This document shows, one piece after another, positions 6,557 through 16,436 of a stretch of DNA of 19,303 bases; position 1 is the first letter of the stretch; each line of letters begins with the position of its first letter. A model generated the notes under the pieces. That model saw only the letters and a list, made by a program, of their open reading frames with translations. It made no database searches and was not told the origin of the DNA. This stretch comes from Clostridia bacterium (lineage in GTDB: Bacteria; Bacillota_A; Clostridia; Oscillospirales; CAG-272): assembly GCA_017454075.1 (NCBI GenBank), contig JAFTDQ010000040.1, forward strand, positions 1-19,303. The letters run 5' to 3'. The position numbers were made by a program, and so were the translations under genes.

Positions 6557-9500
6557 ATGGAAATGGTAAAACCGGTAAGGCTCGGCAGAAACGAGAGGAT
6601 GTCCTTTTCAAAGATAGAGGAAGTCCTCGATATGCCGAACCTGCTCGACGTACAGAAAAAGTCCTATGAGTGGTTTCTTTCGGACGGTCTGCGCGAGGTT
6701 CTGCGCGACGTTTCGCCGATAATCGACAGCACGGGCAATTTCGTCATCGAGTTCCTCGACTACACCCTCGCGGAGAAACCCGGCCACACGGTCGAGGAGT
6801 GCAAGGAGCGCGACGTCAACTACGCGAAGACGATGCGAGTCAAGACCCGTATGCACAACCGCGTCACGGGAGAGGTGATCGACGAGGACGTCATAATCGG
6901 AGGCGTTCCGATCATGACCGAAAACGGCACCTTTGTGATAAACGGCGCGGAGAGGGTCATAATCTCCCAGATCGCTCGTTCGCCCGGCGCCTACTACGCG
7001 ATGGACTATGACAAATCCGGCAAAAAACTCTATTCGGCTACCGTTATACCCTACCGCGGAGCATGGCTTGAATACGAGACGGATTCGAACGACATTTTCT
7101 ACGTCAAGATAGACAAGGCGCACAAGATCCCCGTGACGACGCTCATTCGCGCGCTCGGGTTCGGAGCCGGCGGAAACGGCGACGACAGTCTCGTTTCCGA
7201 CACCTATAACGTAACGGACGCCGATATAATCAGATATTTCGGCGACGATCCCAAAATCGTCGAAACGGTCCGTCACGACGGATGCGACGCGGAGGCCGAG
7301 CGTCTCGGGACGACCGAGACCGACGAAGCTCTCAAAGAGATTTTCAAGAAACTCCGCCCCGACGAGTGGCCGAACGCCGAGTCCGCGAAGATACATCTGA
7401 GCAACCTGCTTTTCGACCCCAAGAGATACGATCTTTCGTCGGTCGGACGCTTCAAGTTCGACAAGAAGCTTTCGATCGCCGCGCGTCTTGAGGGACAGAC
7501 CCTGTCCCGTCCGCTTATCGACAAGGGGAACGGCGAGGTCCTCGCGTCGGAAGGCGACGTCGTCACCCCCGAGCTTGCCGAAAAGATAGAGCACAGCAGT
7601 ATAAACGACGCCTTCATCTTCATAAACGTTGAGAACGAGTCCGGCGAGACAGAGCGCCGCGAGCTCAAGGTGATCGGAAACGGAACGGTATGGCCGGAGG
7701 CGGTTCTCGGATATTCGCTTCCCTCGGACATAGTTCCCGAAAAGTGCAATCTCGCGGCTCTTATCCGCATAATCGAAGAAGTCGGCAAAAAGAAGGCCGA
7801 CGTCATCGAGGCTGCGCGCGCGCGGATCTCCGAGCTTGTTCCGAAGCATATCACGAAGGACGACATCTTCGCGACGATAAACTACCTCATCTGCCTGTCT
7901 CACGACGTCGGTAACGTCGATGACATCGACCATCTCGGCAACCGCCGCCTGCGCTGCGTCGGAGAGCTTCTCCAGAACCAGTTCCGCATCGGTTTCTCCC
8001 GCATGGAAAAGAGGATGAGAGAGCGCATGGTCATCCACGCGAACGATTCACCCACTCCGCGTACGCTGGTCAACAACGGTCCGATCAGCACGGCGATCAG
8101 AGAGTTCTTCGGATCCTCCCCGCTTTCGCAGTTCATGGACCAGAACAACCCGCTTGCCGAGCTGACTCACAAGCGCCGTCTCTCGGCGCTCGGTCCAGGC
8201 GGTCTTTCGAGAGACCGCGCCTCTTTCGACGTGCGTGACGTAAACTACACGCATTACGGCAGAATGTGCCCGATAGAGACGCCTGAAGGACAGAACATAG
8301 GTCTTATCTCATATCTCGCGACCTACGCCCGTATAAACAAGTACGGCTTCATTGAGGCGCCGTACCGCAGGATAGATAAAGAGACCGGCATAGTCACGAA
8401 GGATATCGAGTACATGACGGCCGACCGCGAGGACAACTATATCATCGCCCAGGCGAACGAGCCGCTTGACGAGGAACACAGATTCATCAACAAGCGCGTT
8501 ACCGCGAGAAAGCGCAACGAGATCGTCGAGGTGGAGAGAAACGTCCCCGACTATATGGACGTTTCCCCGAAGATGGTCGTTTCGGTCGCCACGGCGTGCA
8601 TCCCCTTCCTTGAGAACGACGACAACTCCCGCGCCCTCATGGGATCCAACATGCAGAAGCAGGCGGTGCCGCTTCTCACGACGGACTCGCCCATTGTCGG
8701 AACGGGAATGGAGTACAAGGCGGCCCTCGACTCGGGCGTCATGGTCCTCGCAAAAGAGGCGGGCACCGTCGAGCGGGTGTCCGCAGACGAGATAGTCATC
8801 CGCCGCCGCAAGGGCGAGCGCGACGTCTATCGCCTCATCAAGTTCAAACGCTCCAACCAGAGCACATGCATAAACCAGCGCCCGATCGTCAGCGTAGGCG
8901 ACAGGGTCGCGAAGGGCGACGTCATTGCCGACGGCCCGGCGACCTCGAACGGCGAGCTCGCGCTCGGCAAAAACGCCCTCATCGGGTTCATGACCTGGGA
9001 GGGCTACAACTACGAGGACGCCGTTCTTCTGAACGAAAACCTCGTTCGTAACGACACATACACGTCGATACACATCGAAGAGTATTCTCTCGAGGCACGC
9101 GACACCAAGATAGGAGCCGAGGAGATCACGCGCGAGATACCGAACGTGGGCGAGGACGCCCTCAAGGATCTTGACGAGCGCGGAATAATCCGCATCGGCG
9201 CCGAGGTCCGCCCGGGCGACATTCTCGTCGGGAAGATCACGCCGAAGGGCGAGACGACTCACACACCTGAGGAGCATCTTCTCCGCGCGATACTCGGCAC
9301 GAACGCCTATGACGTCAGGGATACCTCCCGCCGCGTTCCTCACGGAGCAGGCGGCATAGTCGTCGACGTCAAGGTATTCATGCGCGAGGACTGTCCGCAG
9401 GATATGCCCGCCGGAGTAAACGAGGTCGTTCGCGTGTACGTCGCTCAGAAGAGAAAGATCTCGGTCGGCGACAAAATGGCCGGACGTCACGGCAACAAGG

Positions 9501-10339
9501 GCGTCGTTTCCCGTATACTCCCGCCGGAGGACATGCCTTTCATGGCAGACGGCACGCCGCTTGACATAGTCCTGAACCCGATGGGCGTTCCTTCGCGTAT
9601 GAACATCGGTCAGGTCCTCGAGGTACACCTCGGGATCGCCGCCAAGCGCCTCGGCTGGAAGGTAATGACGCCGGTATTCGACGGCGCCAAGGAGGCCGAT
9701 ATAACGGCGCTTCTGAAAGAGTCGGGAATGAGCGAGACCGGAAAGGTCACGCTTTACGACGGCAGAACCGGCGAGCCGTTCGACAACCCGGTCACCGTCG
9801 GGATCATGTATTACCTCAAGCTCCATCACCTTGTCGACGACAAGATCCACGCCCGTTCGATCGGTCCGTACTCCCTCGTCACTCAGCAGCCCCTCGGAGG
9901 TAAAGCTCAGTTCGGCGGACAGAGGTTCGGCGAAATGGAGGTCTGGGCGCTCGAGGCATACGGCGCGGCGTACACGCTTCAGGAGATCCTCACCGTCAAG
10001 TCCGACGACGTCGACGGCAGAGTAAGGGCGTACGAGGCCATAGTAAAGGGCGAAAACATCCCGACCCCGAGCATTCCCGAGGCGTTCAGGGTGCTTGTAA
10101 GAGAACTCCAGGCGCTTTGTCTCGACGTTCACGTGCTCGACCGCAACGGCGAAGACGTAAATCTCTCGCTCGTTGAAAAAGCCGCTCCGCGCGACGACGA
10201 TTTCGATGACGATATCTTTGAGACCGTCGCTCCCGAAAACATCACGGATGACTTTACCGAGATGAGCGAGGAATACGACCGCGTCGGAACGCACGATTTC
10301 GAGCCCGAAAAGGACTACGACGACGAAGATGAATATTGA
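6557..10339 (+). CDS. rpoB: DNA-directed RNA polymerase subunit beta
   Basis: This is the beta subunit of RNA polymerase, 1,260 residues. The start is ATG 6557, with GGAG eight bases upstream and the family-typical [15 protein letters not shown] nearby; an ATG at 6527 in the same frame lacks this spacing. Protrusion and lobe domains occupy the first roughly 450 residues. The rifampicin region runs from G519 ([13 protein letters not shown]), with D528, H538 and S543 (E. coli D516, H526, S531) all wild type. The catalytic lysines are K973 and K981 in [11 protein letters not shown]. The conserved C-terminal clamp ([18 protein letters not shown]) is present, and a strongly acidic tail of about 50 residues ends the chain. 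Two substitutions stand out: P522 where Gln is usual, and Q579 where the PEGPNIG proline is usual. rpoC starts 17 bases later. Confidence 0.98.
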   Translation: MEMVKPVRLGRNERMSFSKIEEVLDMPNLLDVQKKSYEWFLSDGLREVLRDVSPIIDSTGNFVIEFLDYTLAEKPGHTVEECKERDVNYAKTMRVKTRMHNRVTGEVIDEDVIIGGVPIMTENGTFVINGAERVIISQIARSPGAYYAMDYDKSGKKLYSATVIPYRGAWLEYETDSNDIFYVKIDKAHKIPVTTLIRALGFGAGGNGDDSLVSDTYNVTDADIIRYFGDDPKIVETVRHDGCDAEAERLGTTETDEALKEIFKKLRPDEWPNAESAKIHLSNLLFDPKRYDLSSVGRFKFDKKLSIAARLEGQTLSRPLIDKGNGEVLASEGDVVTPELAEKIEHSSINDAFIFINVENESGETERRELKVIGNGTVWPEAVLGYSLPSDIVPEKCNLAALIRIIEEVGKKKADVIEAARARISELVPKHITKDDIFATINYLICLSHDVGNVDDIDHLGNRRLRCVGELLQNQFRIGFSRMEKRMRERMVIHANDSPTPRTLVNNGPISTAIREFFGSSPLSQFMDQNNPLAELTHKRRLSALGPGGLSRDRASFDVRDVNYTHYGRMCPIETPEGQNIGLISYLATYARINKYGFIEAPYRRIDKETGIVTKDIEYMTADREDNYIIAQANEPLDEEHRFINKRVTARKRNEIVEVERNVPDYMDVSPKMVVSVATACIPFLENDDNSRALMGSNMQKQAVPLLTTDSPIVGTGMEYKAALDSGVMVLAKEAGTVERVSADEIVIRRRKGERDVYRLIKFKRSNQSTCINQRPIVSVGDRVAKGDVIADGPATSNGELALGKNALIGFMTWEGYNYEDAVLLNENLVRNDTYTSIHIEEYSLEARDTKIGAEEITREIPNVGEDALKDLDERGIIRIGAEVRPGDILVGKITPKGETTHTPEEHLLRAILGTNAYDVRDTSRRVPHGAGGIVVDVKVFMREDCPQDMPAGVNEVVRVYVAQKRKISVGDKMAGRHGNKGVVSRILPPEDMPFMADGTPLDIVLNPMGVPSRMNIGQVLEVHLGIAAKRLGWKVMTPVFDGAKEADITALLKESGMSETGKVTLYDGRTGEPFDNPVTVGIMYYLKLHHLVDDKIHARSIGPYSLVTQQPLGGKAQFGGQRFGEMEVWALEAYGAAYTLQEILTVKSDDVDGRVRAYEAIVKGENIPTPSIPEAFRVLVRELQALCLDVHVLDRNGEDVNLSLVEKAAPRDDDFDDDIFETVAPENITDDFTEMSEEYDRVGTHDFEPEKDYDDEDEY

Positions 10340-10356
10340 CAGAGGGGATAAAAACC

Positions 10357-13300
10357 GTGGAATATAACGTTTTTGATTCTGTTAAAATAGGTCTGGCGTC
10401 TCCCGAGGCCATCAGAGGATGGTCGTACGGAGAGGTCACCAAGGCGGAAACGCTGAATTACCGCACGCTCAAGCCCGAACGCGACGGACTGTTCTGCGAA
10501 CGCATTTTCGGGCCGACGAAGGACTGGGAGTGCGCGTGCGGAAAATACAAGCGCAACCGCTTCAAGGGTACCCGCTGCAAGGAATGCGGCGTTGAGATAA
10601 CCCAGAAAAAGGTGCGCCGCGAGCGCATGGGCCATATTGAGCTCAACTGCCCCGTCGCGCATATATGGTATTACCGCACGATGCCGTCGAAGATCGGCGT
10701 TCTGCTCGACATACCCAACAAGGATCTTGAAAGAGTCCTCAATTTCAGCGCTTACGTCGTCACCGATCCCGGCGACGAACTGTTCACCGGGCTCCGTAAG
10801 GGACAGGTGCTCGACGTCCGTTCGTATAACGAGCGCCGCGCGACCGTCGAAGATTCATTCAGAGTCGGAATGGGCGCCGAGGCCATAGAGGAACTTCTCA
10901 GGGACATAGATCTCGACACGCTTGCGGATCAGATCCGCGCAGAGGCGATGACCGCCTCCAACCAGAGAAAGCCGAAACTTCAGAAACGGCTCGCGCTGGT
11001 CGAGGATTTCCGCCGTTCGGGGAACCGCCCCGAGTGGATGATTCTCCACGCCATCCCGGTGCTCCCTCCGGATATCAGGCCGATGGTTCAGCTCGACGGC
11101 GGGCGCTTTGCGGCGTCTGACCTCAACCAGCTTTATCAGACGGTCATCAGGAGAAACAATACCCTTAAAGAGCTCATCGAAAAGGGAGTGACTCCCGACG
11201 TCATCATCCGCAACCAGAAGCGTCTGCTCCAGGACGCGGTGGACGATCTCTTCGACAACGGCCGCCGCGGCAAACCCGTGACGGGCGGCTCGTCGAACAG
11301 ACCGCTCAAGTCCCTTTCCGAAATGCTCAGAGGCAAGCAGGGACGTTTCCGTCAGAACCTTCTCGGAAAGCGCGTCGACTATTCCGGGCGTTCGGTTATA
11401 GTCGTCGGTCCGGAACTCAAAATTTATCAGTGCGGCCTGCCCAAGGAAATGGCGCTCGAGCTTTTCAAGCCCTTCATCATGAAGAGACTTCTCGAGACCG
11501 GCAAGGCGACAAATATAAAGGACGCGAAGCGTAAGGTCGAGCGCGCCGATCCGTGCGTATGGGACGCTCTCGAGGAATCTATAAAAGAGCATCCCGTGCT
11601 GCTCAACCGCGCCCCGACGCTCCACCGCCTTTCGATACAGGCCTTCGAGCCCGTTCTCGTCGAAGGGCGCGCGATAAAGCTCCATCCGCTCGTCTGTACC
11701 GCTTTCAACGCCGACTTTGACGGAGACCAGATGCCTGTTCACGTTCCGCTCTCGGCGGAAGCGCAGGCCGAGGCGAGACTCCTCATGCTCTCGGCAAACA
11801 ACCTCTTGAAGCCGGTCGACGGCAAGGCGGTCGCCGTTCCTTCTCAGGATATGGTGCTCGGTTCCTACTATCTCACGATAGACAAAGCGGGCGAGCCCGG
11901 AGAGGGACACGTCTACCGCGACATGGACGAGGCGCTGATGGCTTATCAGAACGGAGACCTCGGCCTCCACGCCCCGATCAGGGTCAGGATAACGAAGCTC
12001 TATGAGGGACCCATCGAGGACCTCAACGGGACCGTTCAGACGAGGATCATAAACGCGACTCTCGGACGTCTCATATTCAACCAGCCGATTCCTCAGGATC
12101 TCGGTTTCGTTGACAGGACAGATCCCGAAAAGATCTTCGACCTTGAGATCGACATGACCTGCGGCAAAAAACAGCTCAAGCAGATCGTTGACCTCTCGAT
12201 AAAATATCACGGATTCACGGTCGCAGCCGAAGTGCTTGACAACATCAAGGCGATGGGCTACAAGTATTCGACCAAGGCGGCGATATCGATATCCATTTCC
12301 GACGTTGTGATCCCCGCCGAGAAATACACCATCATTGCCGACGCAGAGCACAAGGTCGACGAGATCCGCCGTCACTTCCTCCGCGGTCAGCTGACCGAGG
12401 AAGAGCGCTACAAGAACGTCATTTCGATCTGGGAAAAGGCGACGGAAGACATCGTAAGTCTTCTTCAGTCGAGATTCGACCGCTACAATCCTATCAAGAT
12501 GATGTCGGACTCCGGCGCTCGAGGCAACATGACTCAGATGCGTCAGCTCGCCGGTATGCGCGGACTCATGTTTGCGACGAACGGCCGGACGATGGAGATC
12601 CCGATCAAATCCAACTTCCGCGAAGGTCAGAACATACTCGATTACTTCGTCGCGGCGCGCGGATCGCGTAAATCGCTTTCCGACACGGCGCTCAAGACGG
12701 CCGACTCGGGATACCTCACAAGGCGTCTCGTCGACGTATCCCAGGACGTCATCGTCCGCGAAGACGACTGCGGTACGCACGACGGTCTCTGGGTCTCGGC
12801 CATACTCTCCGGACGTGAGAGCGAGGAAGTCGAGGTCGGCAACGCGCTCGACGGACGCGTTATAGTCAACACCGAAGACGGCGACATCCGCGACCCGAAG
12901 ACCGGTGAGATCATCGTTCCGCGCGGGACGGTCATCACCGACGAGGTCGTCGATACTCTCCTTGCCGCAAACATAAAGCGCGTGGCGGTAACGAGCTCGG
13001 CCGACGTGATCGAACCGCTTGGCGACAGACTCATCGGAAGATTTACGGCAAACTCCGACGAGGGCGACGTTGTCGACCCGAAGACGGGCGAGCTGATCGT
13101 TCCGAGAAACACCATGATGACCGAGGAGGACGCCTCGGCGATCATAAAGGCCGGCATCGAGAGGGTCAAGATAAGATCCCTTCTCAACTGCCGCGCGAGA
13201 CACGGCGTCTGCGCTCACTGTTACGGTTCCGATCTTTCAAACGGCAATCCCGTTCAGATCGGCGAGGCGGTCGGAACGATCGCCGCTCAGTCGATAGGCG

Positions 13301-14238
13301 AGCCGGGTACTCAGCTTACGATGCGTACGTTCCATACGGGCGGCGTCGCGAGCGCGAACATTACCCAGGGTCTGCCGCGCGTCGAGGAACTCTTTGAGGC
13401 GCGCAACCCGAAGAAGAGCGCCATCGTCGCCGAACAGGCCGGCGTCGTATCCTTCGACAAGATCAAGAACATGGATACGATCGTCGTGACCAACCCCGAC
13501 ACGAAGGAAGAGATCAAATATCCCGTTCCTTTCGGTCTCACCAAGCTCGTCAAACCCGGCGATTTCGTCGTAAAGGGACAGGGTCTTACCGAGGGCTTCA
13601 AGAAACCGGGCGACATCCTCCGCATCATGGGTCTTGACGCGGTTTACGATTACATCATCCGCGAGGTCCAGAAGGTCTACCGTTCACAGTCCATCGACAT
13701 CAACGACAGGCATATAGAGGTCATCGCGAGACAGATGACGAGAAAGGTCACCGTGACCGATCCCGGAAGCGATACGTCGCTTCTCGCGGGAGAACCGGTC
13801 GACGCTATGGAGTTCGAGGACGTGAAGAACGCGATCCAGGCGAGAATCGACGCAGGTGAGCGCGACCTCCTCCTTCCGCAGTGCAGGCCGGAACTTCTCG
13901 GTATTACAAAGGCGTCGATCAACACGACGTCCTTCCTCTCGGCGGCTTCGTTCCAGGAGACGACGAGAGTCCTCACAAACGCCGCAATCAAGGGCAAGAC
14001 AGACTATCTGCTCGGGCTCAAGGAAAACGTGCTTATCGGTAAACTCATTCCCGCCGGCACGGGGCTCCAGCGCTACCGTTCCATAGAGATAGTCGACAGC
14101 GAGGGCAGAAAGATCGTCCCGCCCGAGCCGCTTCCGCGGCCGAGACAGGCGGTCGAGAACATCGAAACGTTCCCCGAGGACGCTGATCTCGATATTCCGC
14201 CCGAGGAAGACGCTGAAGAGGAAATCGCAGAAGCTTAA
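10357..14238 (+). CDS. rpoC: DNA-directed RNA polymerase subunit beta'
   Basis: This is the catalytic beta' subunit, 1,293 residues. GTG 10357 is chosen as the start because AGAGGGG lies nine bases upstream; a TTG at 10336 lies inside rpoB with no binding site. Zinc site 1 is C59, C61, C74 and C77. The Mg-binding loop NADFDGDQM spans 451-459 but is followed by P460 instead of Ala. The bridge helix (about 760-795) reads [20 protein letters not shown], with R768 and S773 where His and Gly are usual. Zinc site 2 is C805, C945, C952 and C955. The C805-C945 gap is roughly 65 residues longer than in E. coli because a 50-residue module is duplicated (831-880 and 892-941). The trigger loop has its histidine, H993, and no large insert. 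It ends in an acidic tail. Confidence 0.98.
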   Translation: MEYNVFDSVKIGLASPEAIRGWSYGEVTKAETLNYRTLKPERDGLFCERIFGPTKDWECACGKYKRNRFKGTRCKECGVEITQKKVRRERMGHIELNCPVAHIWYYRTMPSKIGVLLDIPNKDLERVLNFSAYVVTDPGDELFTGLRKGQVLDVRSYNERRATVEDSFRVGMGAEAIEELLRDIDLDTLADQIRAEAMTASNQRKPKLQKRLALVEDFRRSGNRPEWMILHAIPVLPPDIRPMVQLDGGRFAASDLNQLYQTVIRRNNTLKELIEKGVTPDVIIRNQKRLLQDAVDDLFDNGRRGKPVTGGSSNRPLKSLSEMLRGKQGRFRQNLLGKRVDYSGRSVIVVGPELKIYQCGLPKEMALELFKPFIMKRLLETGKATNIKDAKRKVERADPCVWDALEESIKEHPVLLNRAPTLHRLSIQAFEPVLVEGRAIKLHPLVCTAFNADFDGDQMPVHVPLSAEAQAEARLLMLSANNLLKPVDGKAVAVPSQDMVLGSYYLTIDKAGEPGEGHVYRDMDEALMAYQNGDLGLHAPIRVRITKLYEGPIEDLNGTVQTRIINATLGRLIFNQPIPQDLGFVDRTDPEKIFDLEIDMTCGKKQLKQIVDLSIKYHGFTVAAEVLDNIKAMGYKYSTKAAISISISDVVIPAEKYTIIADAEHKVDEIRRHFLRGQLTEEERYKNVISIWEKATEDIVSLLQSRFDRYNPIKMMSDSGARGNMTQMRQLAGMRGLMFATNGRTMEIPIKSNFREGQNILDYFVAARGSRKSLSDTALKTADSGYLTRRLVDVSQDVIVREDDCGTHDGLWVSAILSGRESEEVEVGNALDGRVIVNTEDGDIRDPKTGEIIVPRGTVITDEVVDTLLAANIKRVAVTSSADVIEPLGDRLIGRFTANSDEGDVVDPKTGELIVPRNTMMTEEDASAIIKAGIERVKIRSLLNCRARHGVCAHCYGSDLSNGNPVQIGEAVGTIAAQSIGEPGTQLTMRTFHTGGVASANITQGLPRVEELFEARNPKKSAIVAEQAGVVSFDKIKNMDTIVVTNPDTKEEIKYPVPFGLTKLVKPGDFVVKGQGLTEGFKKPGDILRIMGLDAVYDYIIREVQKVYRSQSIDINDRHIEVIARQMTRKVTVTDPGSDTSLLAGEPVDAMEFEDVKNAIQARIDAGERDLLLPQCRPELLGITKASINTTSFLSAASFQETTRVLTNAAIKGKTDYLLGLKENVLIGKLIPAGTGLQRYRSIEIVDSEGRKIVPPEPLPRPRQAVENIETFPEDADLDIPPEEDAEEEIAEA
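12847..13179 (+). repeat. Tandem duplicated 50-codon module inside rpoC
   Basis: Codons 831-880 (12847-12996) and 892-941 (13030-13179) align without gaps. By hand count 24 of 50 residues are identical, around the shared core DPKTGE(I/L)IVPR and a closing RV(A/K)(V/I). The second copy matches the single module of E. coli and B. subtilis (EPL-DR--GR before it, RS---C after it), so the first copy is the extra one. Confidence 0.8.
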
Positions 14239-14245
14239 AAATCAG

Positions 14246-14275
14246 ACCGCGTGCGGGAATCCGCACGCGGTTTTG
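14246..14275 (+). terminator. Intrinsic terminator after rpoC
   Basis: A perfect 11-bp stem (ACCGCGTGCGG at 14246-14256, CCGCACGCGGT at 14261-14271) closes a GAAT loop and runs into TTTTG. The T tract is short, so some read-through into the redox operon is possible. Confidence 0.82.
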
Positions 14276-14297
14276 AAAAAAAATTTTCCCGGGGGAC

Positions 14298-14326
14298 TTG
14301 ACAAAGCGAATTATATTTGATACAAT
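14298..14326 (+). promoter_or_regulatory. Promoter of the gpx-trxA-trxB operon
   Basis: TTGACA (14298-14303) and TACAAT (14321-14326) are 17 bases apart, and a TGA triplet directly before the -10 makes it an extended -10. The start site should fall near 14333, inside the overlapping palindrome. Confidence 0.82.
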
Positions 14327-14335
14327 TTAATTGTA
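14321..14335. promoter_or_regulatory. 7-1-7 palindrome, Fur/PerR-geometry operator candidate
   Basis: TACAATT (14321-14327) and AATTGTA (14329-14335) are perfect inverted repeats around a single T. The 15-bp 7-1-7 layout is that of Fur, PerR and Zur boxes, though the bases are not the classical PerR consensus. It coincides with the -10 hexamer and the start site of a peroxidase operon, which fits repression relieved by peroxide or metal status. Confidence 0.5.
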
Positions 14336-14365
14336 CAAACTAAATCCGCGTCAGGGAGGCATAAC

Positions 14366-14905
14366 ATGTCCATTTACGATTACAAAGTCAGGAAAAGAAG
14401 AGAAGGCGAGCTCGATCTCTCGGAGCTCAGAGGAAAGGTCATACTCGTCGTGAACACGGCGACGGGCTGCGGCTTCACGCCTCAGTACAAGGGGCTCGAG
14501 GAGCTCTATCGGAAATATAACGAAAAAGGGTTCGAGATACTCGATTTCCCGTGCAATCAGTTCGGCGCCCAGGCGCCCGGCTCGGACGATGAAATACACG
14601 AGTTCTGCACGGCGAGATACAAAACCACATTCGATCAGCTCGCGAAGATCGACGTGAACGGCGAGAACGAGTCGCCCGTTTACACCTTCCTCAAGGAACA
14701 GATGCCCGAGGAAGAGTACAAGGGCCTTAAAGAGAAAGCGACGAAAAAGATGCTCTCGGCGATCAGCACTTCGGCAAAAAAGCCCGGGGACATTCTCTGG
14801 AATTTCACGAAGTTCCTCATCGACAGGGAAGGCAACGTTGTGAAAAGGTACGCCCCCACGGCATCTCCGGAGTCCATCGACGCCGACATTGCGGCGCTTA
14901 TCTGA
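14366..14905 (+). CDS. Glutathione peroxidase-family, probably thioredoxin-dependent peroxidase
   Basis: This is a 179-residue cytoplasmic peroxidase of the GPX family, reducing hydrogen peroxide and organic hydroperoxides. The peroxidatic cysteine is C35 in TATGCGFTPQYKGLE. The supporting tetrad residues are Q65 in FPCNQFG and W145-N146 in WNFTKF. C81 in EFCTARY lies where thioredoxin-using plant and bacterial GPX enzymes carry the resolving cysteine. There is no signal peptide. The ATG at 14366 has GGGAGG seven bases upstream. Thioredoxin and thioredoxin reductase follow at once, and most Clostridia lack glutathione, so the physiological reductant is inferred to be thioredoxin. It is the first gene of the operon, and its promoter carries a 15-bp palindrome. 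Small departures from the family are Gly before the active Cys (usually Lys or Asn) and FDQL where FPLF is usual. Confidence 0.92.
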   Translation: MSIYDYKVRKRREGELDLSELRGKVILVVNTATGCGFTPQYKGLEELYRKYNEKGFEILDFPCNQFGAQAPGSDDEIHEFCTARYKTTFDQLAKIDVNGENESPVYTFLKEQMPEEEYKGLKEKATKKMLSAISTSAKKPGDILWNFTKFLIDREGNVVKRYAPTASPESIDADIAALI

Positions 14906-14932
14906 GTTATCGGAAAGAAAGGAATAAAGAAA

Positions 14933-15244
14933 ATGGCAGAAATCATTGAAGTAACGTCAGCGACGTTTCAGAAGGAAGTGCTTGAATCCGACAAGCCGGT
15001 GCTTGTGGATTTCAACGCGGCTTGGTGCGGCCCCTGCCGCATGCTCAAGCCGGTAATCGACGAGATAGCCGCGGAAAACAGCGACATCAAGGTCGTATCT
15101 GTGAATATCGACGAAGAGGATATCCTCGCCGATGACAACGACGTCAGCTCCATCCCCTGCCTCGTACTCTTCAAGGGAGGCAGAGAGGTCAGCCGCAAGA
15201 TCGGCTTCCGCCCGAAGGACGACATTCTTCAGATGCTCGTCTGA
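14933..15244 (+). CDS. trxA: Thioredoxin
   Basis: This is a 103-residue single-domain thioredoxin, a cytoplasmic dithiol reductant. The active site WCGPC is at 31-35 within VDFNAAWCGPCRMLKP, followed by the buried Asp-containing and cis-proline elements of the fold. The cis-proline loop reads SSIPC: P75 is followed by C76 where threonine is normal, so this protein has a third cysteine beside the active site. The ATG at 14933 has AAAGGAA about eight bases upstream. It lies 27 bases after the peroxidase, and its TGA is one base from the trxB start. It is expected to pass electrons from TrxB to the peroxidase. Confidence 0.95.
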   Translation: MAEIIEVTSATFQKEVLESDKPVLVDFNAAWCGPCRMLKPVIDEIAAENSDIKVVSVNIDEEDILADDNDVSSIPCLVLFKGGREVSRKIGFRPKDDILQMLV

Positions 15245-15245
15245 T

Positions 15246-16163
15246 ATGTACGATATAGTAATCGTCGGGGCGGGAACGGCCGGGCTCACGGCGGCGGTTT
15301 ACGCCCGCAGAGCCGAAAAAACCGTACTCCTTATCGAGGCGAAGTCCTACGGCGGGCAGATCATCAATACCCCGGATATCGAAAATTATCCGGTCGAGGC
15401 GCACATATCGGGATTTGAGTTCGCCGAAAAGCTATACGGGCAGGCGAAGGGTCTCGGCGCCGAGCTGATTTCCGACCGCGCGGTCGGGCTGGAAGCAAAA
15501 GAAGACGGGACGTTTTCGGTAAAGACCCTGAAGGGCGAATCCCCGTGCCGCGCGGTCATCCTCGCGACGGGCTCGGAAAACCGGAAGCTCGGTCTTGAAG
15601 GCGAGGACGCGCTCGTCGGACGCGGGATCTCATACTGCGCGACATGTGACGGGAACTTTTTCAGAGGCAGGACCGTCGCAGTGAACGGAGGCGGGAATAC
15701 AGCGCTCGAGGACGCTCTCTATCTTTCAGGCATCGCCTCAAAGGTGTATCTTATTCACCGCAGAGACGGCTTTCGAGGAGAAGAGACGACCGTCGCGCGG
15801 CTGAGAAAAAAAGAAAACGTCGAGTTTATCCTCAACAGCAGGGTGACGGGGCTGATAGCCGACCGGCGTCTCAGGGCAATTGAGATAACCGGCAACGACG
15901 GCGAAAAGTCCACGCTCGACGTAAACGGGCTTTTCGTCGCTGTCGGAAGGATCCCGGAAAACCAGAACTTTGCGTCGGTTATCGAGCTTGATCAGTCGGG
16001 ATACGCGGTTGCCGGCGAAAATTGCCGCACAAAGACCCCCGGGGTGTTTGTCGCGGGGGACAACAGAGTCAAGGAAGTGAGGCAGCTCGTCACGGCCGCC
16101 GCCGACGGCGCAGTCGCAGCGACTGAGGCGGTAAAATACATCGCGTCGCTTCAGGAGGTTTGA
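15246..16163 (+). CDS. trxB: Thioredoxin reductase (NADPH)
   Basis: This is a 305-residue flavoenzyme reducing thioredoxin with NADPH. An FAD-binding dinucleotide fold opens the chain (GAGTAG, 8-13, with Thr where Pro is usual). The redox pair is CATC at 131-134 in YCATCDG. The NADPH domain has GGGNTA (148-153) and HRRDGFR (171-177), the latter recognising the 2'-phosphate. The FAD-contacting VAGD lies near the C-terminus. The frame extends upstream over trxA, but ATG 15246, one base after the trxA stop, gives the normal N-terminus MYDIVIVGAG. The ribosome binding site is poor, so expression is probably coupled to trxA. An AGGAGG inside its last codons serves the following gene. Length and motifs are typical of low-molecular-weight TrxB. 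Confidence 0.95.
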   Translation: MYDIVIVGAGTAGLTAAVYARRAEKTVLLIEAKSYGGQIINTPDIENYPVEAHISGFEFAEKLYGQAKGLGAELISDRAVGLEAKEDGTFSVKTLKGESPCRAVILATGSENRKLGLEGEDALVGRGISYCATCDGNFFRGRTVAVNGGGNTALEDALYLSGIASKVYLIHRRDGFRGEETTVARLRKKENVEFILNSRVTGLIADRRLRAIEITGNDGEKSTLDVNGLFVAVGRIPENQNFASVIELDQSGYAVAGENCRTKTPGVFVAGDNRVKEVRQLVTAAADGAVAATEAVKYIASLQEV

Positions 16164-16166
16164 ATC

Positions 16167-16427
16167 ATGTTCAGAACAACGGTAAAGATAGAGGGCATGG
16201 GATGCCCGATGTGCGAGGCGCATATCTGCGAAACGATAAGAAACTCGTTCCCGGGAGCGAAAAAAGTATCCGCTTCACATAAAAGCGGGGAAGCTCAGTT
16301 CGTGACGGACACCGAACCCGACGCGAACGTACTCAGAGATTCGATTAACGGAACGGGATATACCTTCGTGTCCTGTTCGTCGGTGCCGGAAGAGAAAAAG
16401 GGTTTTTCGCTTTTCGGCAAAAAATAA
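16167..16427 (+). CDS. Heavy-metal-associated (CopZ-like) domain protein
   Basis: This is an 86-residue protein made of one HMA ferredoxin-like domain (about 3-70) with the metal site GMGCPMC (C13 and C16), then a short Lys/Ser-rich tail ending SLFGKK. CopZ-type proteins bind Cu(I) or other soft metals in the cytoplasm. A further cysteine, C75, lies after the domain. The ATG at 16167 has AGGAGG about eight bases upstream, within trxB, and lies three bases past the trxB stop, so it is the last gene of the redox operon. No metal-transporting ATPase is visible nearby. Its role could be metal buffering or a thiol-linked function tied to thioredoxin; the sequence does not decide. Confidence 0.88.
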   Translation: MFRTTVKIEGMGCPMCEAHICETIRNSFPGAKKVSASHKSGEAQFVTDTEPDANVLRDSINGTGYTFVSCSSVPEEKKGFSLFGKK

Positions 16428-16436
16428 GACTAAGCG

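Noticed and set aside
8111..8190. Rifampicin resistance from RpoB substitutions
   Set aside because: D528, H538 and S543, the main resistance positions, are all wild type, so resistance cannot be claimed from the two neighbouring changes.
8309..10294. 661-codon open frame antisense to rpoB
   Set aside because: Long antisense frames arise because the rare codons TTA, CTA and TCA are avoided in rpoB. Composition is unlike a folded protein.
12658..12660. Loss of the catalytic trigger-loop histidine in RpoC
   Set aside because: I first read the Arg here as the trigger-loop position, but this segment is the bridge helix. The trigger-loop histidine is intact at H993 in MRTFHTGG.
10855..13218. 787-codon open frame antisense to rpoC
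   Set aside because: Same cause as for rpoB: mirrored codon bias of a highly conserved gene, with no start signals.
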